Shown here one piece after another: positions 24,791 to 33,306 of a DNA stretch of 64,000 bases. Where the stretch lies: assembly GCA_964472545.1 (NCBI GenBank), contig CAYYNP010000013.1, positions 1-64,000 on the forward strand, given 5' to 3'. This DNA comes from CAYYNP01 sp964472545. Its GTDB lineage: Bacteria; Planctomycetota; Planctomycetia; Pirellulales; Thermoguttaceae. A model generated the notes under the pieces. The model saw only the letters and a program-made list of their open reading frames with translations, made no database searches and had not been told where the DNA came from. The stretch's first letter is position 1. Each line of letters opens with the position of its first letter. A program made the translations under genes and the position numbers.

Positions 24791-27235
24791 ATGACGCAAC
24801 ATGCCTCTCCGGGAAGGTCGTTCGTAGTAGTCCGGGTTCTCGGGCTCATGTGTGCCGTGGCCGGGTCGGCCGTCGCGAGTGGGGAAGACGAGATCGAACT
24901 CGGGATCGGGGGTACCGGTGGGGTCTATTTCCTGGCCGAGCCGGGCCCGTTGACGATCGACCTGGAGAAACGCGACCTGAACCGCCGGGGACGTCGGACC
25001 GAGTTGCAGGCCATCTTGGCTGGGCCCGACCGCCGCGTGCTCGGGCAGGTGACGATTCCCGACGACGGTAAGCCGCGCGGCAGCGGCACCGGGCCACCAC
25101 AACGGGCACATCTCTCGACGCACGTGGATCGAAAAGGGATCTACGCACTGAACGTCACCGTATCGCAGGACCGCTACGGCGAGGAGATCATCTGGGGATT
25201 TCGGACGAACTGCCCGCGTTACCTGATCGAAACGGCCCGGGGACACAAGGACGAGCGCCGTCAGGAGCCGATCGTGTTGTTCAAGGCCGGCCGGCCCGGC
25301 AACGTCTGCTTCTTGCCGCGTACCGGTCCGTTCACCATGGAGATCACCGACCTGCCGGACGGCGTGCTTGAACTCCCCGTATACGATGCGGAGGACAAGC
25401 TGATCCACACGCTGCCGGTCGACGCACAGCGTCGGGCCTCGCATACCTTTGCGGCAGACGTGTCTCGCCGGACAACTCCATGGCGGCTCCACTTGCCGGT
25501 ACAACAGGCGACGGTCCGGGTCGACGGGGTCACACGCTGGGAGCGCGATGATCTCTACCCCAACCTACCCTACTGGACGCCCGAGCGGGCGTCGTTCTTC
25601 CCTTTTCACGCGTATCGTTGGCTTCTGACACCGTACGCCCGCAACGTGTATGGAAAGCCGGGCGACCAAGGAGATATCCGCTTTCAAGTCCACAACAATT
25701 CGGACGGCAAGCGAACGATCCGATTGAGCCTCGAGTTTCCGGGCGAACGTTGGCCGATAGAACTGTCCGACGACCGAGTGATCCTCAACGCGAAACAAGC
25801 GGCCGAAGTAACGCTCCACTATACGGTGCCGGCCGACGGCCAATCAAACGTCTGCCATCTTCGGGCCACACCTGCGGAAGACCCGGACTTCTCCACTTAC
25901 TCGACGCTCACCGTCAAGACCGGCGTTGCACCCGCCGCACGACCGATGGAGATGCCGATCACGCTGAAGCCCTACCAACACGAGAACGAGCTGTTCGGCT
26001 ACTTGCCCGCCTATCCGGTGGAGAACCAAGTCTATTTCAACCTGCAAAATCGGCCGCTGGTAAGGGCGGCCGGCGGCACGGAAACTTGGCGTGACGGACG
26101 GTGGATTCGATCGGATTTGCGGACGGCCGTGAAATCCGAGACCGCGTCGCTCGAGGGCACGTCTTTCGGCGTGCCGTCGACCAAGCTCGCATTCGACGAC
26201 GACAATGACCTCTACCTGGTGGCGACTGCCGGTCGACAGGCCGCCGTGCTGCGGTCGGCCGACGGCGGAGAGACGTTTTCCGCCCACCTGATCCCCGGCC
26301 GGGAAGACCAACCTCGGTCCTTCGACGTCGAACAGTTCTCCGGGCACAACGTACCGGAGGGCCCGCCGCCGATCCTGCGCTACACCCGAACCGCCGCCGA
26401 TCCACGGCTGATTTGGCGCAGGATCAACGATCTGGAGTTGCTGTTGCCCGAGAAGGTGGGCGGAGGGCTGTCGCTGGGCGAGCCGATCTTGATCACCCGA
26501 AAGTGCATCGGACTGGCCGCCCACTCCGGCATCCCCGCCACGGTCGTTTCGCGGGGCTCGAAAGTACACGTGGCCTGGGCTGAAGCGACCGATCCGGCCA
26601 AGAAAGTACCCGGAGTGCCGACCTACGTGGCGACGTACGATCGCCGCACGGGAAAGCTGGGTGAACCGGCTTTGGTCGGCTACGGAGCGCCGCCCAACGA
26701 CGTACACAACTCGCCCAGCATCACCATCGACAGCCAAGGCTACCTGCACGTGCTGGCGGGAACCCACGGCCAGCCGTTTCAATATGCCCGATCGCTGAAG
26801 CCCAACGACGCCCATTCGGGCTGGACCGAAGCGACGGCCGTTGGAGACGGGTTGCGGCAGACCTATATCGGATTGGTCTGCGGCCCGGACGACACATTGC
26901 ACCTCGTCTTCCGGCTCTGGTGGTACGGAAGCGAGCCGTTTCCGGCCAGCCACCACGCCACGCTCGCCTACCAGCGGAAACCGCCCGGTGAGCCGTGGCA
27001 GCCGCCGAGAGTACTGATCGTGCCGCCGTTTTCCGAGTACAGCATCTTCTACCACCGGCTGACGATCGATCGGGCCGGCCGGTTGTTTCTCTCCTACGAC
27101 TACTGGTCCACCTACTGGTTCTACCGCACCGACCACCGCGGCAGCCGCCGGGCACTACTCACCTCGGCAGACGGCGGCGAGACCTGGAGCCTGGCCGGGC
27201 GGTCTTCGCTCTTATCACCGTCCTTATCACCGTGA
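24791..27235 (+). CDS. Exported BNR-repeat (sialidase-like propeller) protein
   Basis: 814 residues from ATG 24791; the frame stays open upstream through the repeat element, but those residues are repeat-encoded and not credible. A signal peptide (~14-34, VVVRVLGLMCAVAGSAVASG) is followed by two beta-sandwich-like regions (~40-380). The C-terminal half resembles BNR_4 propellers (PF15892): NQVYFNLQNRPLVRAAGGTE, NSPSITIDSQGYLHVLAGTH, GLVCGPDDTLHLVFRLWW, TIDRAGRLFLSYDYWSTYW, LLTSADGGETWSLAG, the last being an Asp-box. Such propellers bind or cleave polysaccharides; catalytic residues of sialidases are not evident, so binding or lyase activity are both open. The CBM9-like gene starts 21 bases after the stop, implying co-transcription. 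Confidence 0.82.
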   Translation: MTQHASPGRSFVVVRVLGLMCAVAGSAVASGEDEIELGIGGTGGVYFLAEPGPLTIDLEKRDLNRRGRRTELQAILAGPDRRVLGQVTIPDDGKPRGSGTGPPQRAHLSTHVDRKGIYALNVTVSQDRYGEEIIWGFRTNCPRYLIETARGHKDERRQEPIVLFKAGRPGNVCFLPRTGPFTMEITDLPDGVLELPVYDAEDKLIHTLPVDAQRRASHTFAADVSRRTTPWRLHLPVQQATVRVDGVTRWERDDLYPNLPYWTPERASFFPFHAYRWLLTPYARNVYGKPGDQGDIRFQVHNNSDGKRTIRLSLEFPGERWPIELSDDRVILNAKQAAEVTLHYTVPADGQSNVCHLRATPAEDPDFSTYSTLTVKTGVAPAARPMEMPITLKPYQHENELFGYLPAYPVENQVYFNLQNRPLVRAAGGTETWRDGRWIRSDLRTAVKSETASLEGTSFGVPSTKLAFDDDNDLYLVATAGRQAAVLRSADGGETFSAHLIPGREDQPRSFDVEQFSGHNVPEGPPPILRYTRTAADPRLIWRRINDLELLLPEKVGGGLSLGEPILITRKCIGLAAHSGIPATVVSRGSKVHVAWAEATDPAKKVPGVPTYVATYDRRTGKLGEPALVGYGAPPNDVHNSPSITIDSQGYLHVLAGTHGQPFQYARSLKPNDAHSGWTEATAVGDGLRQTYIGLVCGPDDTLHLVFRLWWYGSEPFPASHHATLAYQRKPPGEPWQPPRVLIVPPFSEYSIFYHRLTIDRAGRLFLSYDYWSTYWFYRTDHRGSRRALLTSADGGETWSLAGRSSLLSPSLSP

Positions 27236-27255
27236 AGCGAGAAGGAGCAGGCACC

Positions 27256-28059
27256 ATGAACGTCGGCAGGTTTCTAGGACGAGTCTTGGCGGTGGTTGCC
27301 GGTTGGGGAGCGACCGCACTGGGCCAGCAGGCGGCCGCGCAAGATCCGGACACCAAGGTGCTGCGCGTACGGCGGACGGACGACTTTGTTGTCAACGGTA
27401 AGGGCGACGCGCCGGCCTGGACAAAGACGGCTTGGGAGTCGCTTCACCTGCGTACGGCCGACGGCCATCGATATCAAACGCGAGTCAAAGTGCTCTATTC
27501 CGGCACGGGGCTCTACGTGCTGATGAACGCCGAGGACCGCAGGATTACGGCCACCATGAACGAGGACTTCCTCGACCTGTGGACCGAAGACGTCTTCGAG
27601 TTCTTCTTGTGGCCCGACGGTGGAAAGCCCGACGGTGGAAAGCCCGACGGGCGAAAGCCCGATGATCGGAAGACCGACGCGAGGCAGGCGATCTACTTCG
27701 AGTACGAGATCTCGCCGTTGGGTTTCGAGCTGCCCCTTCTGATCCCGAATCTCGACGGGAAGTTCCTCGGCTGGCGGCCGTGGCACTACGAGGGGAAGCG
27801 GAAGGTGCAAAAAGCCACCACCGTCACCGGCGGCCCAAAGCGGTCGGGGGCTGTGATCTCGGGCTGGACGGCCGAGGTGTTTGTGCCGTACGACCTGCTC
27901 GCGCCGCTGCAGAACGTTCCGCCGCAATCCGGCACCCGATGGCGGGCCAACTTCTATCGCGTCGATTACGACGACGGCAAGACGACCGGTTGGGACTGGG
28001 CCCGGGTCGGAGAGAGCTTTCACGAATTCGACAAGTTCGGCACGCTGATCTTCGATTAG
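27256..28059 (+). CDS. Exported carbohydrate-binding family 9-like protein
   Basis: 267 residues; AAGGAG precedes ATG 27256. A signal peptide (~1-28, ending QQAAAQ) precedes a CBM9-like sandwich: DFVVNGKGDAPAWTKTAWESL, KVLYSGTGLYVLMNAED, LWTEDVFEFFLWPDG, IYFEYEISPLG, WTAEVFVPYDLLAPL, RANFYRVDYDDG. An in-frame low-complexity insert of 5-residue repeats (DGGKP, DGGKP, DGRKP, then DDRKT) sits at about residues 120-140, encoded by 15-bp tandem units near 27616-27670. It probably binds sugar outside the cell and works with the BNR protein encoded immediately upstream. Confidence 0.85.
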   Translation: MNVGRFLGRVLAVVAGWGATALGQQAAAQDPDTKVLRVRRTDDFVVNGKGDAPAWTKTAWESLHLRTADGHRYQTRVKVLYSGTGLYVLMNAEDRRITATMNEDFLDLWTEDVFEFFLWPDGGKPDGGKPDGRKPDDRKTDARQAIYFEYEISPLGFELPLLIPNLDGKFLGWRPWHYEGKRKVQKATTVTGGPKRSGAVISGWTAEVFVPYDLLAPLQNVPPQSGTRWRANFYRVDYDDGKTTGWDWARVGESFHEFDKFGTLIFD

Positions 28060-28093
28060 CGCACGCAGTAGCTAGGAATCTCAGACTGTGGCC

Positions 28094-28293
28094 GGGAGTG
28101 AAAAAGGGGGCTGGCTCCGAGCATAGAACGGGCCGAATTCTCGGGAAGAAGGTCGCCGCGAGGTGCCTGCCCCCCTTTTTCACGGTGTTCTCGGATGGCC
28201 CGTCCGAAAAGGAGGACAGGCACCGCCGGCAAGCACCCTCAAGCACCTCAAAACCCGGATCTCGACGGAGCCAGTCCCCCTTTTCGAACTCCC
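28094..28293. repeat. Inverted-repeat (MITE-like) element, copy 2
   Basis: It begins GGGAGTGAAAAAGGGGGCTG and ends CAGTCCCCCTTTTCGAACTCCC, with the ends pairing. It shares with copy 1 the internal AGGTGCCTG.CCCCC and ACAGGCACCG segments and the GACGGAGCCAGTCCCC right arm. Its last 46 bases overlap the 3' end of the gene at 28248-31340, supplying that protein's last ~14 codons and stop. It may also act as a terminator between the convergent genes. Confidence 0.75.
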
Positions 28294-31200
28294 GGTTCTG
28301 CAGTTTGAGTTAGAATCAACAGCCAACCTCGTCCGACCTTGACTGGAATCGGATCCGTCGGTCTGAAACGGGCCGTCTGCTGGAAATCCTTCACCGGCGG
28401 CGCCGTCAGCACCGCTTTGTCCGGGGCGAGTCCCAGGGCCGTCCAATCGATTCTGAGCCGCACGTCAACGTCCTTTGCCGCCCAACTCGCGATGGAGATC
28501 AGCGTAGCCTGAGGCCCTACGTAGGCCGTGGCCAGCACGTCGCCGTGGTCGGTCTTTATCGGGCAGGAAGGGGCCCAGAATCCGATCATCTCCGCGCGCT
28601 CGATGTGGAAGTCATCCCAGACCTTCCACAGCGGCGTGGGGTCTCCGGCCCAGGGGAGCCGCGACGTCATCCCGAAGAGCATGCCGCGCCAAGGATTGCC
28701 CCCGTCCTGGAGCATCTCGCCCATCAGCCCGAAGGGGATGCCGGACATCTCCGTCAACCAGTACTGCGGCGGGCCGTCGTAGTCGAAATACTCTCCGAAC
28801 CAAAGGCGATCGATATAGGGGAGATGTTCCAGATAGAGGTTGGCCGAGTTGGCGTAGCCGTCTCGGACGTTGAACTGGTTGGCGGAGTGCAGATCGATCA
28901 GGGCCCCTTGCCGATTGCGGTCGAGGACCTTTCTGACTCGCTTCATGGTGGTTCGGTCAAAGGCCACGTCGTCGATATACAGGCCGTCGATCCCCACGTT
29001 TTCGGCCAGCCAGTTGAGTCCTTCCACGTAGTAGTTGTGCCAGCGCGAGGTGCCGCTGTTGATGACCGCCGCGTCTTCGAGCTTGGGGACGAACCAGGCG
29101 GCGATGTAATCCGAGCCGAGATGTTCCTGGAGCCAGGAGAAGCCGCCGCCCTTTCCCGGGAAGAAGATCTCGTCGCCCAGGCTGCGCAGCGCAAAGAGCT
29201 CCGCAGCTCGGTTGGAAAGCTCGCGTACCGTGTAGTAGATCTTGACCTTCATACCCCGGGCATGGGCCTCGTCGATATAGGCCTTCATCGCATCGGGCCG
29301 CAGAAACGGATAGTTGATGTAGGGATTGATCGTCGTGGCATGATGCACGTTGATCGTGTTGGCTCCGGTGGCGGCGATCTGGTCGACCGGGCGATAACTA
29401 TGATAGAACCGCGTCGCCCATTGCCGCCGGGGATCGATCGGCCGAAAGGGGGTGATCAACAGGCTGAAATTGAAGTACAGCATCTCGCCGGCCAGAAGGG
29501 TACGCGGCCCGCTGTAGGCCCGTATCAACACGCGATCCGCCCCCACCTCGACCAGATCGCATCCGCCTTTTCCTTCGTTGGACCACGAGTTCGGCATCAC
29601 CAGCGGTTTGAGCAGGTAGAAGTTGGTGTTCAGCGGACGGCGATAGCGCTCGTCTCGAAAGCTGACCTGGAGCCCGGCGTTGACGTCTCCCAGCCAGATG
29701 GAGTCCTGGTTGTTCTTCGGGTTCCATTTCCAGCGCAGTTCCGGGGGACGATGGCCGCCCTTGACGCCCATTCCCATGATGTACTTGGCGGCGGACTTCA
29801 CCAGCGGCACTTCCAGACGGACGTCGCTGAGCGTGGTGTCTTCCGCTGCCTTCAATTTCACCACGAAATCGAGAAACCCGTCGAATTCCATACGTCCTTC
29901 GCATTCCAGCGACAGCGGCGCCGCATTGCCGCGGCTCTGCCAGGTGACCTTTCCGTCGGCCTGTCCCGTAAAGGCCGTGGGCCGGTTCTCCCAAGTCCAC
30001 GCCTTGCCCTGGACGTCAGTTACGATCAACTCGATCGGCGCCGCCAGGATGTCCCGGTGAGCCTCTTGCAGCCGGGTCATCTCCGGGGCAAAGTAACTCT
30101 GGATCCTCGCTGGCAGTCCGTCCGTGCCGAGGACCACCTTCCTTCCCAGACATCGAATCGCGTTGTTCTCGACGCGAAGCGGCGTATAGGGGGCGACCAC
30201 GTCGTCGTCAAACGCCAGGCGAGAGTTCAGCCAGCGAAGGCGCGAGTGTCGCCAGGGGTCACCGTCTCCAGTATCCGCCAACACGTTCTTAGAAACGGTG
30301 AGTCGCAACGCGATCCGACGGCTTGTAAGTCCCCGGGGCCCAACCGTCACCGAGCCGACGTATTGACCCGGCCGGGCTGCCCGCGGGATCTGCACACCGC
30401 ACCATAGGGCCTGGGTTCTCCCCCTTCGCACCGAACACTCCTTGATCAACGGCTCGCCGGTCCAGTCGATACCGCCGATGTTGAAACACGTTAGTTGTGT
30501 GGCCGGTATGGCTGCGTTGCCGTCCACGAACTTCAGGTCGCTGAAACGAACGTCCAAGTCCTTCACGTCCGACCGGCAGGCGAACACACCGACCTGAAAA
30601 GTGTAGTACTCGCCACGGGCGGCCTCGGCGTGAAAGACGGACCGCGGTCCGGTCTTGATCCATCGCCGGGGCAAGTCCTCGGTCATGCGAATAGGATGGC
30701 GGCGATCCTCGGGAAAGAGCAGGTACGGTGCGTCTGCATGCTTTCGCAACAGATCGGCAACTTCCTTCGAGTTTGCCACAACCTCCATGGGATAGAAACT
30801 GTGGAACTCATCGATCGCCTGAAACTCCTTCACCCGGGCGCGCGGCAGATCGCGCAGTTCGTCGTCCGCAACGGTCTTTTTCGTCAGCCCGTGCTTCCGC
30901 AGCCAGGCGGGGTCGGCCGTGTCGGTCGCTCTCGGATAGACGACCGTAGGATAACTGCTGCGGCCGGTGATTTCGTTGACCAGATAATAGACGAAATACT
31001 CCCCGGGCCCGCCTTTCGGCTGGAAGACCATGTCGGCGGATTCGCGGCTGCTGCGGATCCGGTATACGTTCTCCACGGGCTTGTCGGTCGCGGCGTCTAC
31101 CACGACGATCTTGCCGTGCGGATGAGAATCCCTTCGGCGCCAAGGCACGTGAACCCGGACGGCGTCGGCAGCGGCCGACACGAGCACAACCGCCCGATGG

Positions 31201-31340
31201 TTACCGTAAGCCTTGGCGTCCCAGTTCCCCGTGCCGTAAGGGATCTCTTGGGAATGTGCCAAACTCGACCGGATCATCGCGCCCAACTGGACCAGGATCA
31301 TCGCCGATGAGAGCACCGACAACGTGTAGGCTGTTTTCAT
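28248..31340 (-). CDS. GH123/DUF6067-like glycoside hydrolase, secreted, tail encoded by a repeat
   Basis: 1,030 residues. The N-terminal hydrophobic segment (LSVLSSAMILVQLGAMI) is a probable signal. N-terminal beta-sandwich domains (~30-400: GEYFVYYLVNEI, FHAEAARGEYYTFQVGVFA, LTCFNIGGIDW) resemble the GH123 N-terminal / DUF6067 arrangement. A TIM-barrel region (~620-950) follows: INVHHATTINPYINYPFL, YIDEAHARGMKVKIYYTVRE, WLAENVGIDGLYIDDVAFD (candidate carboxylates), GALIDLHSANQFN, WFGEYFDYDG. GGAG lies 8 bases before the ATG. The C-terminal ~14 residues (RKGGLAPSRSGF) are read from the mobile repeat at 28094-28293, so the native stop was probably lost. The substrate may be an N-acetylhexosamine-containing glycan, by analogy only. 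Confidence 0.83.
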   Translation of the reverse strand: MKTAYTLSVLSSAMILVQLGAMIRSSLAHSQEIPYGTGNWDAKAYGNHRAVVLVSAAADAVRVHVPWRRRDSHPHGKIVVVDAATDKPVENVYRIRSSRESADMVFQPKGGPGEYFVYYLVNEITGRSSYPTVVYPRATDTADPAWLRKHGLTKKTVADDELRDLPRARVKEFQAIDEFHSFYPMEVVANSKEVADLLRKHADAPYLLFPEDRRHPIRMTEDLPRRWIKTGPRSVFHAEAARGEYYTFQVGVFACRSDVKDLDVRFSDLKFVDGNAAIPATQLTCFNIGGIDWTGEPLIKECSVRRGRTQALWCGVQIPRAARPGQYVGSVTVGPRGLTSRRIALRLTVSKNVLADTGDGDPWRHSRLRWLNSRLAFDDDVVAPYTPLRVENNAIRCLGRKVVLGTDGLPARIQSYFAPEMTRLQEAHRDILAAPIELIVTDVQGKAWTWENRPTAFTGQADGKVTWQSRGNAAPLSLECEGRMEFDGFLDFVVKLKAAEDTTLSDVRLEVPLVKSAAKYIMGMGVKGGHRPPELRWKWNPKNNQDSIWLGDVNAGLQVSFRDERYRRPLNTNFYLLKPLVMPNSWSNEGKGGCDLVEVGADRVLIRAYSGPRTLLAGEMLYFNFSLLITPFRPIDPRRQWATRFYHSYRPVDQIAATGANTINVHHATTINPYINYPFLRPDAMKAYIDEAHARGMKVKIYYTVRELSNRAAELFALRSLGDEIFFPGKGGGFSWLQEHLGSDYIAAWFVPKLEDAAVINSGTSRWHNYYVEGLNWLAENVGIDGLYIDDVAFDRTTMKRVRKVLDRNRQGALIDLHSANQFNVRDGYANSANLYLEHLPYIDRLWFGEYFDYDGPPQYWLTEMSGIPFGLMGEMLQDGGNPWRGMLFGMTSRLPWAGDPTPLWKVWDDFHIERAEMIGFWAPSCPIKTDHGDVLATAYVGPQATLISIASWAAKDVDVRLRIDWTALGLAPDKAVLTAPPVKDFQQTARFRPTDPIPVKVGRGWLLILTQTAEPGVRKGGLAPSRSGF

Positions 31341-31589
31341 CCGAAGACTCCGTGCTATGATGGCTCGAACCGCATGCGCGCTTCTTCCGCGTTCGGTAGT
31401 ACCGAGCCCGGCCGTTGAGGCTGTCAGAAAAGAGTAGACCTCTCTCCAACGTCTTGCCGGGCTGCTCCGTTCCGAATCAACGGGTACTGCTTGCCTTCAC
31501 AACACTTCTACCAGGAAAACTCCCCTTTCGACAGCGCCCCCCTCTATGGGACGCGATCCTTGGTCGCGCAGGTCACATTCTCCAACGCA

Positions 31590-31859
31590 TCAAGGCGTTT
31601 GCTCGTCTCGTGTATCCGGCGCCGGCCGGCTTCGGGCTCGCTTTGCGTGTCGGCTGAGACAGCAGACGCCGAGCGGAAAGCAGATGAAAAAGAGTGGGTT
31701 CAGCGTGTCATGGAGAAGGGCGACGCCGATGTTGGCCGCGTCCATGTCCCAGTGCGTCCGGGCAAGGTGTATGCCCGCGCTGGCAACGAACACCATCGTG
31801 CCGGAGACGACGAGCACGAGGCCTGAGTAGAACCACCGGGGCGGAGCGGCACCGGGCAC
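31590..31859 (-). CDS. Small putative two-helix membrane protein
   Basis: 89 residues from a GTG at 31859, with no clear ribosome-binding site. The composition is protein-like, unlike neighbouring frames. The first hydrophobic helix is WFYSGLVLVVSGTMVFVASA, then the polar HLARTHWDMDAANIG, a second hydrophobic stretch FFICFPLGVCCL, and a basic tail. No family is recognised. The absence of a good start and ribosome-binding site leaves it uncertain; it could be a truncated remnant. Confidence 0.35.
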   Translation of the reverse strand: MPGAAPPRWFYSGLVLVVSGTMVFVASAGIHLARTHWDMDAANIGVALLHDTLNPLFFICFPLGVCCLSRHAKRARSRPAPDTRDEQTP

Positions 31860-32077
31860 AACGACTGCGGGCAGAAGCCGGCCCCGCTCGCGCCGGACGG
31901 TGGCGCCTCCGGCAATGCATCACATTGGGAACGGTGGAACTGCATCGGCTGCTCCTTGCAGCGAGAATTCTCACGCGTGTAGGGGAAGGGCACGCACGGC
32001 GGTTCGTCCCCGGGCAAGCACGCGTTTTACGTTCATCCCCACCGGATTCCGGCCGGGCTGACGCGATGCCGATGAAG

Positions 32078-32138
32078 ACCACCTCCCGAGGGCCTCGGTC
32101 GAGGTTAGACGTGGTAGCTCATCGCCTCGGGAGGTGGT
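32078..32138. repeat. 14-bp perfect inverted repeat forming a 61-bp hairpin
   Basis: ACCACCTCCCGAGG (32078-32091) and CCTCGGGAGGTGGT (32125-32138) are exact reverse complements separated by 33 bases, in the large intergenic gap. No T-run follows on either side. Confidence 0.5.
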
Positions 32139-32400
32139 GGTAGGTTCGGCATGCTGCCGGCCGGCGGCCGGTGCTTCCGTGTCTCTCTCGATACTCGTCG
32201 CGTGCCGGCAGAAGTTGCGTTGTTTCCGGCCGGCACGCACCACTGGGAGGTTTCACGCTTTGTCACGCGTGGCCAACTCCGACTGCCAAACCGGCGTTTG
32301 GCCATCGCCCCCGTCCTGCTACAATCCCGCCCCCGATCGCCCCGCGGCTTCTGCCCTGGATGGCGTCCGATGAAATGGCCCAAGAGGAATCAAGACCTCG

Positions 32401-32448
32401 CCGGGGCACAAGCCGGGGCACAAGCCGGGGCACAAACCGGGGCACAAC
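32401..32448. repeat. 12-bp tandem repeat, four units
   Basis: CCGGGGCACAAG is repeated four times; the last two units end AA and AC. The run ends 18 bases before the ATG at 32467. Copy-number change would alter the distance to, or structure of, the leader of the endonuclease-like gene. Confidence 0.8.
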
Positions 32449-32466
32449 GAGCGGAGACCTGCAAGG

Positions 32467-33075
32467 ATGAAGACCTCCCCTTTCCTGGCCCTTGTACTCG
32501 CCGTGGCGGCTGCCGGCGCGGGAGTCTACATCGCCACGAAGGCGCCCGACCAAGCCCCGGCGCCGGCCGTATCGCTTTCCCGGGTCGAAGCGGCAACCCC
32601 CGCGCAGCCGACGGCCCCTCGGCCACCGGCACGCACACCGGCACCTCCCGAGTTCAATCCCGCGGAGGCCGACTCCCTCTCGATCTGCTCGTTCAACATC
32701 CAGTTCCTCGGCAACTCCAGGGATCGAGATGACGTCGCACTGGCGAGCATCCTCCAGGACTACGATATCGTCGTCATCCAGGAACTCGTCGCCACGCCGC
32801 GGGGCTTCGTTTCGCTGAACGACGAGTGCTGGCCGACGAACACCAAGGGCGACAAGCCGTACGACCACGTCATGTTCCGCCCGGGCTATTCGACCGAGTT
32901 CGACCTGGGTTTCGATATGGTGGTGATCGATCTGGTCGACGCGGTGCGTGAACGCTGGAATCTGCCGAGTCCCTATCCGGGTGACCCGTACGACCACAAC
33001 GAGGTCAGGAAGTTCTACTCCGATCATCACCCGGTAGTGTTCAAGCTCAGGGTGCCGGAAGGGGATGACGACTAA
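32467..33075 (+). CDS. Endonuclease/exonuclease/phosphatase-family protein with internal deletion
   Basis: 202 residues. A signal-like N-terminus (FLALVLAVAAAGAGVYIA) and a Pro/Ala linker precede the start of a DNase I-like domain: SICSFNIQFLG (metal-site Asn), then YDIVVIQELVATPRG (metal-site Glu). The sequence then jumps directly to GFVSLNDECWPTNTKG and PYDHVM, which in full-length homologs lie more than 100 residues later, before the final SDHHPVVFKL. The central block with the catalytic His and the DxN motif is missing. The reading frame is kept across the junction. The protein is therefore probably inactive as a nuclease: a deletion allele, a decaying gene, or a minimal binding protein. 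It is about two thirds of the usual family length. Confidence 0.75.
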   Translation: MKTSPFLALVLAVAAAGAGVYIATKAPDQAPAPAVSLSRVEAATPAQPTAPRPPARTPAPPEFNPAEADSLSICSFNIQFLGNSRDRDDVALASILQDYDIVVIQELVATPRGFVSLNDECWPTNTKGDKPYDHVMFRPGYSTEFDLGFDMVVIDLVDAVRERWNLPSPYPGDPYDHNEVRKFYSDHHPVVFKLRVPEGDDD

Positions 33076-33171
33076 CGTGTTTCGTCTGATGTGGCGCAGT
33101 GCATCCGAGGGAAGAGGTGAAACCGAATCCCGGCCGTTTCGGCTGCTGCCGGTGAGCAACGAAACGCGGTT

Positions 33172-33269
33172 GGGTGGCTGGGGTTGAACCGCGAGGAACG
33201 AGTGGTGAACGCCCAGTGATTCGACTGGGGGCTCGTTGCTCGTTCCTCGCATCTCGACCCCAGCCACCC
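33172..33269. repeat. 98-bp inverted-repeat element
   Basis: The left arm starting GGGTGGCTGGGGTTGAACCG at 33172 and the right arm ending ATCTCGACCCCAGCCACCC at 33269 pair over about 30 bases with a few mismatches, continuing into GCGAGGAACGAG / CTCGTTCCTCGC. A small inner hairpin (CCCAGT-GATTCG-ACTGGG) lies in the loop. It fills the gap between convergent genes and may terminate both. Confidence 0.65.
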
Positions 33270-33306
33270 CAATACCCAATCTCGATGAAGCACTTGAGCC
33301 ACGCCG

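Larger units (their letters stand above)
31341..32466. other. 1.1-kb region without a confident large gene
   Basis: Apart from the small membrane ORF (31590-31859), the hairpin at 32078-32138 and the tandem repeat at 32401-32448, I see no supported gene. Several overlapping frames are open on both strands, but their translations are Arg/Pro/Ala-rich with no domain or signal. The region may be decayed coding sequence. Confidence 0.4.

Noticed and set aside
28545..30407. 620-codon plus-strand open frame
   Set aside because: Mirror of the GH123-like gene on the other strand; no motifs, and GC-rich codon structure explains the open frame.
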